Below are positions 16,464 to 25,324 of a stretch of 64,000 bases of DNA, one piece after another. The position numbers were made by a program, and so were the translations under genes. Below the pieces are notes generated by a model. That model was not told where the DNA came from, did no database searches, and saw only the letters and a list, made by a program, of their open reading frames with translations. Numbering within the stretch: the stretch's first letter is position 1; every line of letters begins with the position of its first letter. Source of the stretch: Holdemania massiliensis (GTDB lineage: Bacteria; Bacillota_I; Bacilli_A; Erysipelotrichales; Erysipelotrichaceae); contig NZ_JAKNTK010000001.1 in NCBI RefSeq assembly GCF_022440805.1, positions 2,356,001 to 2,420,000 on the forward strand. The letters run 5' to 3'.

Positions 16464-19068
16464 TTGCATGCGAGCGGTGATTGACAGGATTGAATAATTT
16501 GGAAATTTCATTGATCAGAATCAAACTTGCGGACAAACCGAAGACGATCCCCCAACAGGCCCAATCCAACGGAGCGGTTTTTAAAATCATCTGGAAAATC
16601 GGCAGCTTGACAACCATCACCTGCAAGGCAACGCCGATCACAAATGTCGCTAACAACAGCTTGTTGCGGAAAATTCCAACTTTGAAAATGGAATGATCGA
16701 GACTGCGCAGATTCAGGCTGTGAAACAGCTGGGCAATGGACAGCACCATAAACGTCATCGTATGGGCTGTGCGGACATCGTAGCCGGAACCATATTTGAA
16801 GGCAACCAGCGAAATCGTTCCGATATACAGTCCGTTCAGCACCATAAATGCCCAGCCGCCGTTGGCGAACAGACTCTCCCGCGCATCACGGGGTTTCTGA
16901 TCCATAATGTAAGGATCCTGCGGTTCCGCCGCCAGGGAGAGTGCCGGAAAGGCGTCGGTGACTAAATTGATCCACAGAATTTGAATGGCCGAGAGCGGAG
17001 CCGGGGCAATCGGCATTAAGACGATCGCCAGAAACAGCGTCGTAATTTCACCCAGATTGCAGGAAAGCAGATACAGCACTGCTTTTTGAATATTGAGATA
17101 AATGTTGCGGCCTTCCTCAACAGCGTTGATGATCGTCGCAAAGTTGTCATCCGCCAAAATCAGATCGGACGTCTGTCGTGAGACCTCCGTGCCGCTGCCC
17201 ATCGCGATGCCAACATCCGCCTGTTTGAGCGACGGGGCATCGTTTACGCCATCGCCGGTCATCGCGACGATCTTCGCATCGAGCCGATAGGCTTTGACAA
17301 TCCGCACCTTATCCTGCGGCGTTGCACGCGCCACAATGCGGATGCGCTGACATGCCTGGGCCAGCTGATCATCGCTTAAATTCTGCATCTGAACCGAAGT
17401 CAGCACCTGCGAAAGCGACTGGGCAATGCCCAGCTTCCGGCCGATTGCCAGCGCGGTTTCCGGATGATCGCCGGTAATCATGACCACGTCAATCCCGGCT
17501 TTATGCGCCAGCTCAATCGCTTCTTTGACGCCTTCTTTCGGCGGGTCGATCATGCCGGCCATCCCGACAAAACACAGCCGGGTTTCAAATTGATTTTCAT
17601 CCAGCGAGGCGACCGAACGTGTTGCCAGAACCAGGACGCGCAAAGCTTCCCCAGCCATCTGTGCAGCTGCTTCCTCAATCTGCCGCCGCAAAATGGCCGT
17701 CATTTCCATCCGCCGGCCATCCTGCCACAGATGTGTGCACAGCGGCAGAACGCTTTCAAGCGCGCCTTTGACATACACGATTTTTTCCAGTCCGGTCTGA
17801 TGCACGGTGCTCATCCGCTTGCGTCTGGAATCAAACGGAATTTCCCCTACCCGCGGAAACTGCCGGACAATCTGCGCCGGATCGACACCGTTATCCAAAG
17901 CCCAGCGCATTAACGCTACCTCAGTCGGATCACCAATTGCCCCACTCGCATCCAGCTTAGCATTACAGCACAAATAGAAGCCTTCCTTTAAGCGCCGTTC
18001 GGTTACTTTCTGCGAGCTAGACTGAATTTTGCCATTGAGATAATAAGCGACAACGGTCATGCGGTTCTGTGTCAGCGTTCCGGTTTTATCCGTGCAGATG
18101 ACCGAAACCTGCCCCAGCGTTTCCACGGCATGCAGCTTGCGGGCGATCGCGTGATGATCACTCATCTTCTGAACGCCTAAGGCCAGCGAAATGGTCACCA
18201 CCGCCGGCAGCCCCTCTGGAATCGCGGCCACAGCCAGTGAAATCGACGTCAGCAGCATTTCAAACAAATCGCGTTTCTGAATGATCGCAATCACAAAAAT
18301 CGCAGCGCAGATAATGACCGATAAGGCGCCCAGCACTTTGGAGAGTTCCGCTAGCCGCCGCTGCAGCGGTGTCAGCAGTTTTTCTTCATGCTGCAGCAGT
18401 TTCGCAATTTTGCCGATCTCGCTGTCCATCCCTGTCGCCACCACCAAGCCCGCGGCGTTGCCGTCGAGAACGATCGTTGAAGAAAAAGCCATATTTTTCT
18501 GATCGGCCAGCGGCAGCGTCTGATCTTTGGGATAGCGGGCAGAAGCATCCTTGTCGACCGGTACGGATTCGCCGGTCAGACTGGATTCCTCGACTTTCAG
18601 ATGTACAGTCTCAATCAGACGCAGATCCGCCGGAACAAAATTTCCGGCTTCCAGAAAGACCAGATCGCCCAGCACCAGCTCTGCCGCATCAATCTGTTTC
18701 AGCTGACCGTCGCGTTTGACCAGGGCTTTCATCGCGGTCATTTTTTCTAAGGCATGCAGCGCTTTTTCCGCTCGGTATTCCTGGAAAACACCGATCAGGG
18801 CATTGATTGTGATCACCGCTACAATGATGACGGAATCCATCACCTCATGCAGAAAAACGGAAATCACCGCACCGAGAATCAGAATTAAAATCATCGGATC
18901 ATTGAACTGTTCCGCGATTTTTTTCAGCAGAGATGCTTCTTTTTTCTTTTCCAGCTCATTGCCGCCGAAGCGCTGCAGCCGGGCGGCCGCTTCTTTTTCA
19001 CTCAGTCCCTCGCGGGCATTGGTCAGTGTTGCAGCTTCCAGTTCCTGTATAGTTTGACGATAGGGCAT
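16447..19068 (-). CDS. P-type Ca2+-transporting ATPase (type II)
   Basis: Cation pump of 873 residues, a normal length. Seen in order: actuator motif TGES (165-168), the membrane PEGLPA motif (284-289) that ligates calcium in SERCA-like pumps, phosphorylation site DKTGT (Asp327), TGDHPETA, and the hinge TGDGVNDAP. About ten membrane helices are predicted, including the C-terminal group from about residue 670. The motif set fits Ca2+ export (SERCA/PMR1, YloB-like), although Mn2+ or Na+/K+ cannot be excluded. Transcribed alone, with AAAGGAGA before the ATG. Confidence 0.93.
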   Translation of the reverse strand: MPYRQTIQELEAATLTNAREGLSEKEAAARLQRFGGNELEKKKEASLLKKIAEQFNDPMILILILGAVISVFLHEVMDSVIIVAVITINALIGVFQEYRAEKALHALEKMTAMKALVKRDGQLKQIDAAELVLGDLVFLEAGNFVPADLRLIETVHLKVEESSLTGESVPVDKDASARYPKDQTLPLADQKNMAFSSTIVLDGNAAGLVVATGMDSEIGKIAKLLQHEEKLLTPLQRRLAELSKVLGALSVIICAAIFVIAIIQKRDLFEMLLTSISLAVAAIPEGLPAVVTISLALGVQKMSDHHAIARKLHAVETLGQVSVICTDKTGTLTQNRMTVVAYYLNGKIQSSSQKVTERRLKEGFYLCCNAKLDASGAIGDPTEVALMRWALDNGVDPAQIVRQFPRVGEIPFDSRRKRMSTVHQTGLEKIVYVKGALESVLPLCTHLWQDGRRMEMTAILRRQIEEAAAQMAGEALRVLVLATRSVASLDENQFETRLCFVGMAGMIDPPKEGVKEAIELAHKAGIDVVMITGDHPETALAIGRKLGIAQSLSQVLTSVQMQNLSDDQLAQACQRIRIVARATPQDKVRIVKAYRLDAKIVAMTGDGVNDAPSLKQADVGIAMGSGTEVSRQTSDLILADDNFATIINAVEEGRNIYLNIQKAVLYLLSCNLGEITTLFLAIVLMPIAPAPLSAIQILWINLVTDAFPALSLAAEPQDPYIMDQKPRDARESLFANGGWAFMVLNGLYIGTISLVAFKYGSGYDVRTAHTMTFMVLSIAQLFHSLNLRSLDHSIFKVGIFRNKLLLATFVIGVALQVMVVKLPIFQMILKTAPLDWACWGIVFGLSASLILINEISKLFNPVNHRSHANSRND

Positions 19069-19157
19069 AGCACATCTCCTTTACCTATTCCCATCTATAT
19101 CGAAAACCGAAGAAGAATAGAACGGCAGACATGCCAGGATCGAACGCAAAGCTCATC

Positions 19158-19186
19158 AAAAAAAGCCGGTAAGCTCCGGCTTTTTT
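19158..19186 (-). terminator. Terminator after the disrupted secreted-protein gene
   Basis: AAAAGCCGGAGCTTACCGGC followed by TTTTTTT on the minus strand; the six-base GCCGGA-type stem is flanked by A and T runs. It begins about 15 bases after the stop codon. Confidence 0.85.
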
Positions 19187-19200
19187 CCTTCTTTGACAAA

Positions 19201-20229
19201 TTAATTCGGATTGCGCCGGCTTCCGCCCCACTCGACCAGCGTGAAACCTTTTCGTTCCGGCGCAGGTGTCAGCACCTGTGGCTCAATTTCTATTGGTTCT
19301 TCAAGCCCTTCAGATACCATATAAACCCGGATTACCGTATCCGGCTGCGGATCACAATCCATCGGCATCACATCAGCATAGACAGCGGAAGGAAACTGGA
19401 TTTTGTTATATGGAGACTGGGACAGGATCGGCAGCCAATAAGTAATGAAATCTGCGCTCTCCTGGTAGTTTAGCCCCAGTTGCGCCAGCTTTTCTTCCAA
19501 AAAAGAAATCGTATCTTCCCGCGCTACAACAAAACCCTCGGTCTGATCAAAACAATCTGGAATCATTGCCTCATAATACAAATAGGGATAATCACGCCCC
19601 TGCAAGATCAGCTGACCACCGCTCACCCTACCCGACCAGCCCTGGTCATAAACTGGATAGCTCAACGTCGGTTCCTGTCCAAGCTTCAGCGTAAAATCAA
19701 GCGGTGTATCATGATAAAGATAGATCACCGGCTTATCGGCTCCCATCTCATTTCGCGGCAATTCCCCTTCGAAGCTCGCATCAATTTCCTTTTCCTCGCA
19801 CAGCGCCATGAGCTGCAGCTGCTGCGCTTCACTTAACGGTTCATCCCAGCCTCGGAAATGAACTGAATGATAATCCTCGCGAATTTTCTGCAGCTGCGGC
19901 CAGAGCTGCTGCCAATCAAGCTTCTGCGTTTCTGCTTCCTGAAGCTGCTCAGCGGTCAGCTGATAATAATCAGGATCGCAGTAGAGTAAGATATAGGGAT
20001 GATCGGGATCCTCGGATGGACTTAAAGCAAAGCTTTCCATCCTCTGATAATCCCGCATCAGAGCTGCTGCATCATATTCCCCCTGATAGGCGTAATCCAC
20101 GCCATATTTCTGCATCAGAGTATCAATGTAGGAACGCTCTTTTTCTTCCAAGGGAAGTTCCAGATCAAGAAAACTGTAAAAAATCGAATCCCCATCACGA
20201 TATTGATCGGAAAGCAGCTGATCTTCCAA
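19201..20229 (-). CDS. C-terminal part of a KPVIYLY-motif protein, 5' end cut by the IS element
   Basis: The remaining reading frame is 342 residues from a TTG, but it is open for another 12 codons upstream (reading LCDITAPYYGGT) to a stop that lies inside the transposon end. There is no ATG or signal peptide, so the N terminus has probably been lost by the insertion. Two repeated segments, around LPLEEKERSYIDTL and LSEAQQLQLMAL, precede a conserved block with KPVIYLYHD, LSYPVYDQGW and YPYLYYEA. This block belongs to a family of unknown function known to me only by that motif. Whether the frame is still translated is unclear; I regard it as a likely pseudogene. Confidence 0.6.
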   Translation of the reverse strand: MEDQLLSDQYRDGDSIFYSFLDLELPLEEKERSYIDTLMQKYGVDYAYQGEYDAAALMRDYQRMESFALSPSEDPDHPYILLYCDPDYYQLTAEQLQEAETQKLDWQQLWPQLQKIREDYHSVHFRGWDEPLSEAQQLQLMALCEEKEIDASFEGELPRNEMGADKPVIYLYHDTPLDFTLKLGQEPTLSYPVYDQGWSGRVSGGQLILQGRDYPYLYYEAMIPDCFDQTEGFVVAREDTISFLEEKLAQLGLNYQESADFITYWLPILSQSPYNKIQFPSAVYADVMPMDCDPQPDTVIRVYMVSEGLEEPIEIEPQVLTPAPERKGFTLVEWGGSRRNPN

Positions 20230-20261
20230 GGTGCCGCCATAATACGGTGCCGTGATATCAC

Positions 20262-20414
20262 AAAGTCAACTACCCACCACAAAAAGGTAGTGGGCTTGCA
20301 ACAGCCCAGTCGTAGTAACAGCTTACGCCTCCGACCTTTAAACCCCAATAGATATTGATATCTAAAGTGGCGTTACATCATAGGGTGGTTGACAGCACCC
20401 TTTACAACAAAGAT
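20262..20414 (-). ncRNA. Possible omega RNA / right end of the IS element
   Basis: The 150 bases between the tnpB stop and the element boundary contain hairpin-forming segments (GGGCTGTTGCAAGCCC; CCACTACC..GGTGGGTAG). In IS605-type elements this zone encodes the guide RNA for TnpB, with the guide lying just outside the element. Here the guide would be the first bases of the truncated gene, near 20240-20261. The assignment comes from position and family knowledge. Confidence 0.5.
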
Positions 20415-21554
20415 TTACTCTGCTGTAACTCTATTAGGTACTTGACTATCGGCAAGATAGTGGATTCCCATACGATATAGATTCATAGCTCCAATACGGT
20501 CATCATTGGATTGATAACTACAGTTCTTGCAAGTAAACAAATGGATTTTCTTGTTACGATTCGACTTTTCAATATGTCCACATACCGGACAACACTGACT
20601 TGTATAACGAGGGTCTACTTTGAGCACAAGAGACTGATTTTGTTTTGCTTTGTAAATAAGTTTTTGTTCTAAATCGTAGAACGACCAGGATACAGATACA
20701 TAACGGTTCTTTGTACGCACTCGTTCTGTGGCAGAACGCACACCGCTTAAATCTTCTAAAACAAAGAGTGTATGCTTGGGGTTAGATGCCACGAGTGCCT
20801 TTGATACTTGATGGTTAATATCTTGCATCCAACGGTTTTCTCGTGAACCCATAGCCTTCAATCTTCGTCTGGCTGAGGGTGTCTGACGCTTTTGTAATTC
20901 TTTGCGAAGTTTAGAATATTGTGCTCTTTTTTGTTTCATCGTTTTGCCACTAACAAAACCTGATTTGTGTTGACTATCGTAAGTAGCAACAACAAAGTTA
21001 ATCCCTCTGTCGATGCCAACAATATTGCAAATTTCGTCATTAGAACATTCTTCTACTTCGTAAGTAACGGGGATGTGTAAAAAATATTTACCATGCTTAT
21101 TTACAAGTTTGGCTGTGCCAAATTTATAGAGACTATGGTCAAAATATTGAGACATACCTTGAGCAAAATAAGGTAACTTAACACGTCCATTCAATGTATT
21201 GACTGAAAAGCAATCCTTTCTGAGAGAATAATCTCGATTCCAAACAAGGTCATATTGTGGCTGTTTAAAATTAGGTTTCATCCACTCATTCTGATTTTCA
21301 AGAATTGTTTTATATCTCGCAATAACAGTCTTTAAAACAGACTGAGCCATTTGAGATTTTAAGCCAAATCGATCTCGCAAGTCAGAATACAGTACCTTAT
21401 TAAGGGCAAATTGCTTTAGGTTGTGGGTCTGGAATACATAGTTTGAAACATAATTACATGCGTCTGTATAAGCAGACATAGTAGAAGTAAGCAGTACTTT
21501 ATCATCATCACTTGGAGCTATCTGTACTTTAGCAGTGATTGTGATTTGTGGCAT
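20415..21554 (-). CDS. tnpB: TnpB, RNA-guided nuclease of IS605 family
   Basis: A 379-residue TnpB, the ancestor type of Cas12. The RuvC active site appears intact: Asp182 in GIDRGINF, Glu267 in VLEDLSG, and Asp352 in NDDRIGAMNL. A zinc finger with CPVCG (322-325) and CKNC (342-345) lies between. The N-terminal segment (residues 1-60) matches the OrfB helix-turn-helix. It is expected to cut DNA guided by an RNA from the element's right end, helping element retention. The start is preceded by GAAAGGAGG. Because tnpA is dead, the element cannot move by itself. Confidence 0.92.
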   Translation of the reverse strand: MPQITITAKVQIAPSDDDKVLLTSTMSAYTDACNYVSNYVFQTHNLKQFALNKVLYSDLRDRFGLKSQMAQSVLKTVIARYKTILENQNEWMKPNFKQPQYDLVWNRDYSLRKDCFSVNTLNGRVKLPYFAQGMSQYFDHSLYKFGTAKLVNKHGKYFLHIPVTYEVEECSNDEICNIVGIDRGINFVVATYDSQHKSGFVSGKTMKQKRAQYSKLRKELQKRQTPSARRRLKAMGSRENRWMQDINHQVSKALVASNPKHTLFVLEDLSGVRSATERVRTKNRYVSVSWSFYDLEQKLIYKAKQNQSLVLKVDPRYTSQCCPVCGHIEKSNRNKKIHLFTCKNCSYQSNDDRIGAMNLYRMGIHYLADSQVPNRVTAE

Positions 21555-21636
21555 CCGTGTCCTCCTTTCATTGATGTTCCGCTGAGTTAATTATAGAGCA
21601 TTTATCCGTGAAAATCAATGTTTTGAGGTGGATTAT

Positions 21637-22030
21637 GGATAAGCGTATAATTGTCATAACAGACGTAAATATAGTCTCAAAGTACGTATTGTACTTGTGA
21701 CTAAGTATCGTAAATAATTACTTCAAGGCCATATTGCGGACGATACAAAACAAAGAACTAGGCAAGGCATAGAATTGGGAAATAAGCGCTATGGAAACAG
21801 ACAAAGACCCTATACATTTTCTAGTCAGCTACGATACAACAGATAGAGTATGTGATATTGTAAAAATTATTAAACTGGAAACAACTCATTATCTTTGGAC
21901 TCAATATTATAATTTTCTATCTAAACACGATTGGAAGAAACGCATATTTTGGTCTGACGGCTATTTTGCTTGTAGCATTGGAGAAGTATCATCAGCTTCG
22001 ATACAAAAATATATCGAGAGCCAAGGTTAA
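21637..22030 (+). pseudogene. tnpA: Degenerate TnpA (Y1 HUH transposase)
   Basis: Similarity to IS200/IS605 transposase is spread over two frames. One frame reads NRRKYSLKVRIVLVTKYRK then a stop, then continues LLQGHIADDTKQ; about 40 codons later the other frame takes over at METDKDPIHFLVSY and continues through RIFWSDGYFACSIGEVSS to the catalytic-Tyr segment IQKYIESQG. So there is at least one nonsense change and one frameshift. The metal-binding HUH motif is also changed to PIH. The gene is therefore inactive even if the 3' frame (from 21791) is translated. Confidence 0.82.
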
Positions 22031-22107
22031 TAGTTATCAATTTACAAGGCTCCTCCCATCGTCTAAAGACAGTGGGTTTCCGCCTACTAAAAACGAAAGA
22101 ATTTGAT

Positions 22108-22665
22108 TTATGAAGCTTCCCTTCCTGGCAGCAGCGCGAATTGATAGCCATCCTGTTCCTCCCTGACCAAGACGGTATAACCATCGTTAATCAGAAACTC
22201 ACGCTCGGACTTCTCTGGCATAAAGCTTTGCCTTTTCTCAGTATCCCAATCCACCTCGGTTATTTCTGCGCTGTCTTCGGATTGAAAGCGGAGCCGTGCC
22301 ATCGGATCCATATCGGTGCGGGTTTCTCCTTCAAAGAGAAACGTTTCCGTGGCCTTCGGCGCAATCCAGCGTTCGATCTCAACTTCACGCACCCCTCCGA
22401 TGTCTACTTTATAGGCAAAGGAAACAATTTTCTGTGCCTGTTCGGTATGATTAGTAATTTCAATCTGTCTTAAAGGCCGGGTAATATCATAGCCGGTTTC
22501 ATCCGCCGGCGTGATTTCAACGGTAAACATCGATTTAATCGACTGCGGATCAGAAGAAGGATCCGGGGTCGGCTGAACTGAATTGATGTGGGTACAGGCT
22601 GTCAGCATCAGACCCATCGCCACCAGGATCGCTCTGCGGCTGAATCCGTTGTGATTAAACTTCAT
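22108..22665 (-). CDS. Predicted lipoprotein of unknown function
   Basis: A 185-residue exported protein. A charged N terminus, a hydrophobic segment and the lipobox LMLTAC (Cys near residue 24) indicate membrane anchoring after signal peptidase II cleavage. The mature part begins with a Ser/Pro/Asp linker and is otherwise beta-rich, with no motif I recognise; an Ig-like domain is possible. I chose the ATG at 22665, six bases after GAGGTG. It is directly next to the transposon, whose left end starts within a few bases of the stop, so the C terminus might have been altered by the insertion. Confidence 0.65.
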   Translation of the reverse strand: MKFNHNGFSRRAILVAMGLMLTACTHINSVQPTPDPSSDPQSIKSMFTVEITPADETGYDITRPLRQIEITNHTEQAQKIVSFAYKVDIGGVREVEIERWIAPKATETFLFEGETRTDMDPMARLRFQSEDSAEITEVDWDTEKRQSFMPEKSEREFLINDGYTVLVREEQDGYQFALLPGREAS

Positions 22666-22680
22666 CTCGATCACCTCTTT

Positions 22681-23262
22681 TCAGGCTTTTCTGTCGGCTT
22701 GGTTCTCGGCGGCTAGTTTTTGATCGCATTTCCGAATCATTTCTTCCGCTTGTTTCCGCTGTTTTGGATAGTAAAAATAGACATGTTCCCGCTGCCGATA
22801 ATACGCTGCAGCCATTTTAAAGTATGTCCGCGCCTGCTGGATATCTTTCTTCGTTCCCATACCCGAGTAAGCACAATTTCCTAAACGCAGACAAACTTCC
22901 GGATATTCTTCGATTTCTCCAATTTCCTGTAAATGGTGGTAAAGTTTTAAATACATTTTATACGCGTTGATTTCATCTTTTTCTACAAATTTGCCTTTTT
23001 GATAAGCATCCGCCACTTTCATAACGGCTTCAAAATTGCCTGATTTTGCGGCTTGAATAAAATATTGGAACCCGCGTTTTTGATCTACTTGAACCCCGCG
23101 TCCATAAGTATAACAGTATCCCAGATTGGTCATCGCCTGACTGTTTCCCAGAGCTGCCGATTTCTGATAGTAAGCTACCGCTGTTTTAAAGCCTTCCGGT
23201 GTTTCTGTCTGATAAGCTTCTGCGCCTAAATTTAATAGAATATCACTCTCATCTAAAGTCAT
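22681..23262 (-). CDS. Sel1-like / TPR repeat protein
   Basis: A 193-residue cytoplasmic repeat protein. Two to three Sel1-like repeats are visible: AVAYYQKSAALGNSQAMTNLG, RGFQYFIQAAKSGNFEAVMKV and QQARTYFKMAAAYY. Such solenoids mediate protein contacts. It starts by overlapping the SIS gene stop (ATGA) and the lipoprotein follows 15 bases after its end, so it is the middle gene of a three-gene operon. Function unknown. Confidence 0.78.
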   Translation of the reverse strand: MTLDESDILLNLGAEAYQTETPEGFKTAVAYYQKSAALGNSQAMTNLGYCYTYGRGVQVDQKRGFQYFIQAAKSGNFEAVMKVADAYQKGKFVEKDEINAYKMYLKLYHHLQEIGEIEEYPEVCLRLGNCAYSGMGTKKDIQQARTYFKMAAAYYRQREHVYFYYPKQRKQAEEMIRKCDQKLAAENQADRKA

Positions 23263-24449
23263 CCTTGGCCTCCTGCCTTCTGCTTTTCTGCAGCAAATTC
23301 ATGAATCGTTCCTTCCTCATTTTCCGCCAACAGCGCGGTTAACAGCACCCCGCTAAGCAGCACAGTCATGGAAGAAAGCGGACAGCGCCGCTGGCCATCC
23401 AGATCCAGACAGGCATCCTTGTTGACGCAGCAGTTATCAATCACGATATCCGCGGTTTCAAATAAACGCCGGCCGCTGGGATGATCGGATTTGATCACCG
23501 GTGACTGCTTCATGTTGGTGATCACCGCCACGGTCGTCTTATTCGACCAAAGCAACCGGGCCAATTCCACATTCATGACGCTTTTTCCCGTATTGGACGG
23601 CATTAAAAACACATCCTGGGGCTGTATTTTATATTTATCAATCAGCATCTGAGCATAATCCCGCTGCTTCTGCGTCCAGCCACTCTGCACCGGATCAAAC
23701 ACCATCAGCTCGCTTTCCAGGATCGGGATGATTTTATCGTTGTGAATCCCGGCCATTAAATCCTGCAGCATATGTGAATGTCCGCTGCCCATGACAATCA
23801 GCCGGCCTTGTTTGCGCATTAACTCCTGAGCGATCTTTTCAATCGATCCCAATTGCGTCTGTTCAAATTGTTCAAGGATATCCAATACCACTTTATTGAG
23901 CTGATGCACGACACCGCTGGGCTCTAGTCCAGCCTGAACGGCGAAGCTGACCGCATTGACAGCCTGAGCACCATAGGTCTGTAACATCGGCAAAAACGAC
24001 TGCTCCACCGCAAACAGATTTGGATTCCCATCCTGTCGGCTGACTTCCAGCGCAAGCCATTCGATTCCCAGACGCCGGCAATGTTTTTCCATCGCGGCAT
24101 ACAGCGGCGTATCCTGACTGTGAAAAGTCAGAACTAAATCATGCCGCTGAATTCCCCATGCCTGAATCAAGACTTTGGCATATTCCGGACACTGAATCAG
24201 CGCAGAATACCGACGATCATACGTCATCAATTCCTGCGGAAACAAACCGATGACTTCCGCATGTCCCTGCAGCCGGGCAGTCAGCTCTTCCGCAAACAGA
24301 TGGTCTTCCCCGATTCCAAACGCGAAGACATGACGTCCTTCATTCAGCCCTTTTGCCAACCGCGTTCCGATTCGCACGAAACAGTCCATCTGGGTTTCCG
24401 CCCAACCCAGCCAGCACTTCTGAAACTGACGGCAATTCTCTTTCAGCAT
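23259..24449 (-). CDS. Double SIS-domain protein (UPF0309-like C half)
   Basis: A 396-residue protein with two phosphosugar-binding SIS domains in tandem. The first (about residues 25-160) includes HVFAFGIGEDHLFAEEL; the second (about 200-396) has VMGSGHSHMLQDLMAG, a PSNTGKS sugar-phosphate loop and DHPSGRRLFETADIVIDN, which resemble the UPF0309 group. These domains isomerise or sense phosphosugars such as GlcNAc-6-P or MurNAc-6-P. Whether it is an enzyme or a sensor is open. The start at 24449 lies eight bases after GAGGTG. It heads an operon with the Sel1 and lipoprotein genes. Confidence 0.82.
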   Translation of the reverse strand: MLKENCRQFQKCWLGWAETQMDCFVRIGTRLAKGLNEGRHVFAFGIGEDHLFAEELTARLQGHAEVIGLFPQELMTYDRRYSALIQCPEYAKVLIQAWGIQRHDLVLTFHSQDTPLYAAMEKHCRRLGIEWLALEVSRQDGNPNLFAVEQSFLPMLQTYGAQAVNAVSFAVQAGLEPSGVVHQLNKVVLDILEQFEQTQLGSIEKIAQELMRKQGRLIVMGSGHSHMLQDLMAGIHNDKIIPILESELMVFDPVQSGWTQKQRDYAQMLIDKYKIQPQDVFLMPSNTGKSVMNVELARLLWSNKTTVAVITNMKQSPVIKSDHPSGRRLFETADIVIDNCCVNKDACLDLDGQRRCPLSSMTVLLSGVLLTALLAENEEGTIHEFAAEKQKAGGQG

Positions 24450-24488
24450 ACACAACACCTCTTCTTTAATTATACGGACAATCAAGCA

Positions 24489-24511
24489 AAAAGGAAGCCT
24501 GCGCTTCCTTA
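24489..24511 (-). terminator. Terminator after the SHOCT-like gene
   Basis: AAGGAAGC and GCTTCCTT enclose a four-base loop, followed by TTTGC on the minus strand. Confidence 0.8.
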
Positions 24512-24522
24512 AAATTCAATGA

Positions 24523-24933
24523 CTATTCGACAACGATCCGGACTTTATCGCCTTCCGCAGAGACGACGTCAACCAGTTCGCCAACCTGACCTTCTTCCAC
24601 CAACTTCAGAATCAAATCCAGATCCACACCCTTGAGATCCACATTCATGCCGCTCAGTTCCATCTGCTTCGTAAAATCCAATCCAGCCCGGATCAGCGCT
24701 ACCGGAACATTGACGCGAACGCGGTCATTGTTCGCGGATTCGACCTGAATCCGCAGCATTTTCGGCTGGGAAGGAGTGCTGTAAATTAACGGCCGAACCT
24801 GAGGTTCAGCGGATTTCTGCGGTTTTTCCGCCCGCTTTTCGCTTTCTTCGATCGCATCCAGCAGCCGCAGTCCTTCTTCCACACTCAGCGTACCGTCTTT
24901 GACCATTTCCATAATTTTTTCTCGGGAGTTCAT
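24523..24933 (-). CDS. SHOCT-like domain protein
   Basis: A 136-residue protein. The N-terminal helical hairpin REKIMEMVKDGTLSVEEGLR (about 4-30) is SHOCT-like, followed by a charged linker and a C-terminal alpha-beta domain (about 58-136) with no recognised motif. Similar two-part proteins occur in YvlB-like or LiaX-like envelope-stress operons in Bacillota. It is the last of three genes under one promoter and the SHOCT-like hairpin recurs at the end of the neighbouring DUF2089 protein. A regulatory role is inferred, not seen. Confidence 0.72.
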   Translation of the reverse strand: MNSREKIMEMVKDGTLSVEEGLRLLDAIEESEKRAEKPQKSAEPQVRPLIYSTPSQPKMLRIQVESANNDRVRVNVPVALIRAGLDFTKQMELSGMNVDLKGVDLDLILKLVEEGQVGELVDVVSAEGDKVRIVVE

Positions 24934-24943
24934 GTTGTTCCTC

Positions 24944-25312
24944 CTATTTTTTTAACAGCGCAATCGCTTCTTCCGCGCTGATCTCACCCTGCTGCAGACG
25001 GGTCAGCACATCATCGGCCCGGGCAGGTGATTCTTCTTCCCGTTTGACTGTAAACCCCATTTTGGTGATGATGGAATCCAGCATTTTCTTCACTGTCGGA
25101 TAGGAAATATTAAATTCTTTTTCCATTTCCTTGATATTGCCCTGAACCCGAATAAAGGTTTCGACAAACTGCAGTTCATCGCGATTCAGATAGCTGAACC
25201 GGGATAAGGCAAACTCACCCGTAATCTCGGTATGACAGCGGGTACAGGTTAACCGCGTTGCCAGCAGCTGATTGCCGCAGACCGGGCATGTCCCAAAAAC
25301 TTCATTTCGCAT
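24944..25312 (-). CDS. DUF2089-family zinc-ribbon/HTH protein
   Basis: A 122-residue putative transcription factor. An N-terminal zinc ribbon has two CxxC pairs (Cys9/Cys12, Cys23/Cys26 approximately), then a sigma-70-region-4-like HTH, seen in LQFVETFIRVQGNIKEMEKE and YPTVKKMLDSI. The C terminus (LTRLQQGEISAEEAIALLKK, 103-122) is another SHOCT-like hairpin. The DUF2089 family is widespread and uncharacterised. It sits between a 94-residue protein and the SHOCT-like gene at 11-12-base spacing, so the three are co-transcribed and it may control the operon itself. Confidence 0.85.
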   Translation of the reverse strand: MRNEVFGTCPVCGNQLLATRLTCTRCHTEITGEFALSRFSYLNRDELQFVETFIRVQGNIKEMEKEFNISYPTVKKMLDSIITKMGFTVKREEESPARADDVLTRLQQGEISAEEAIALLKK

Positions 25313-25324
25313 CGTGTTTCCTCC

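Larger units (their letters stand above)
20262..22107 (-). mobile_element. IS200/IS605-family element, divergent tnpA/tnpB
   Basis: An insertion of about 1.85 kb carrying an intact tnpB on the minus strand and a decayed tnpA on the plus strand, the divergent IS605-like order. There are no terminal inverted repeats, as expected. Both ends carry imperfect subterminal hairpins: CCCACCAC/GTAGTGGG near 20273-20295, and CCCATCGTCT/AGACAGTGGG near 22057-22078. The right end (downstream of tnpB) finishes near GTAGTTGAC. The exact ends are uncertain by perhaps 20 bases. It separates a lipoprotein gene from the truncated KPVIYLY gene and has cut the latter. Confidence 0.85.

Noticed and set aside
21791..22030. 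A 79-residue frame as an intact transposase or new small gene
   Set aside because: It aligns by eye to the C-terminal half of IS200/IS605 TnpA only, and its upstream half continues in another frame with a stop; it is part of a pseudogene.
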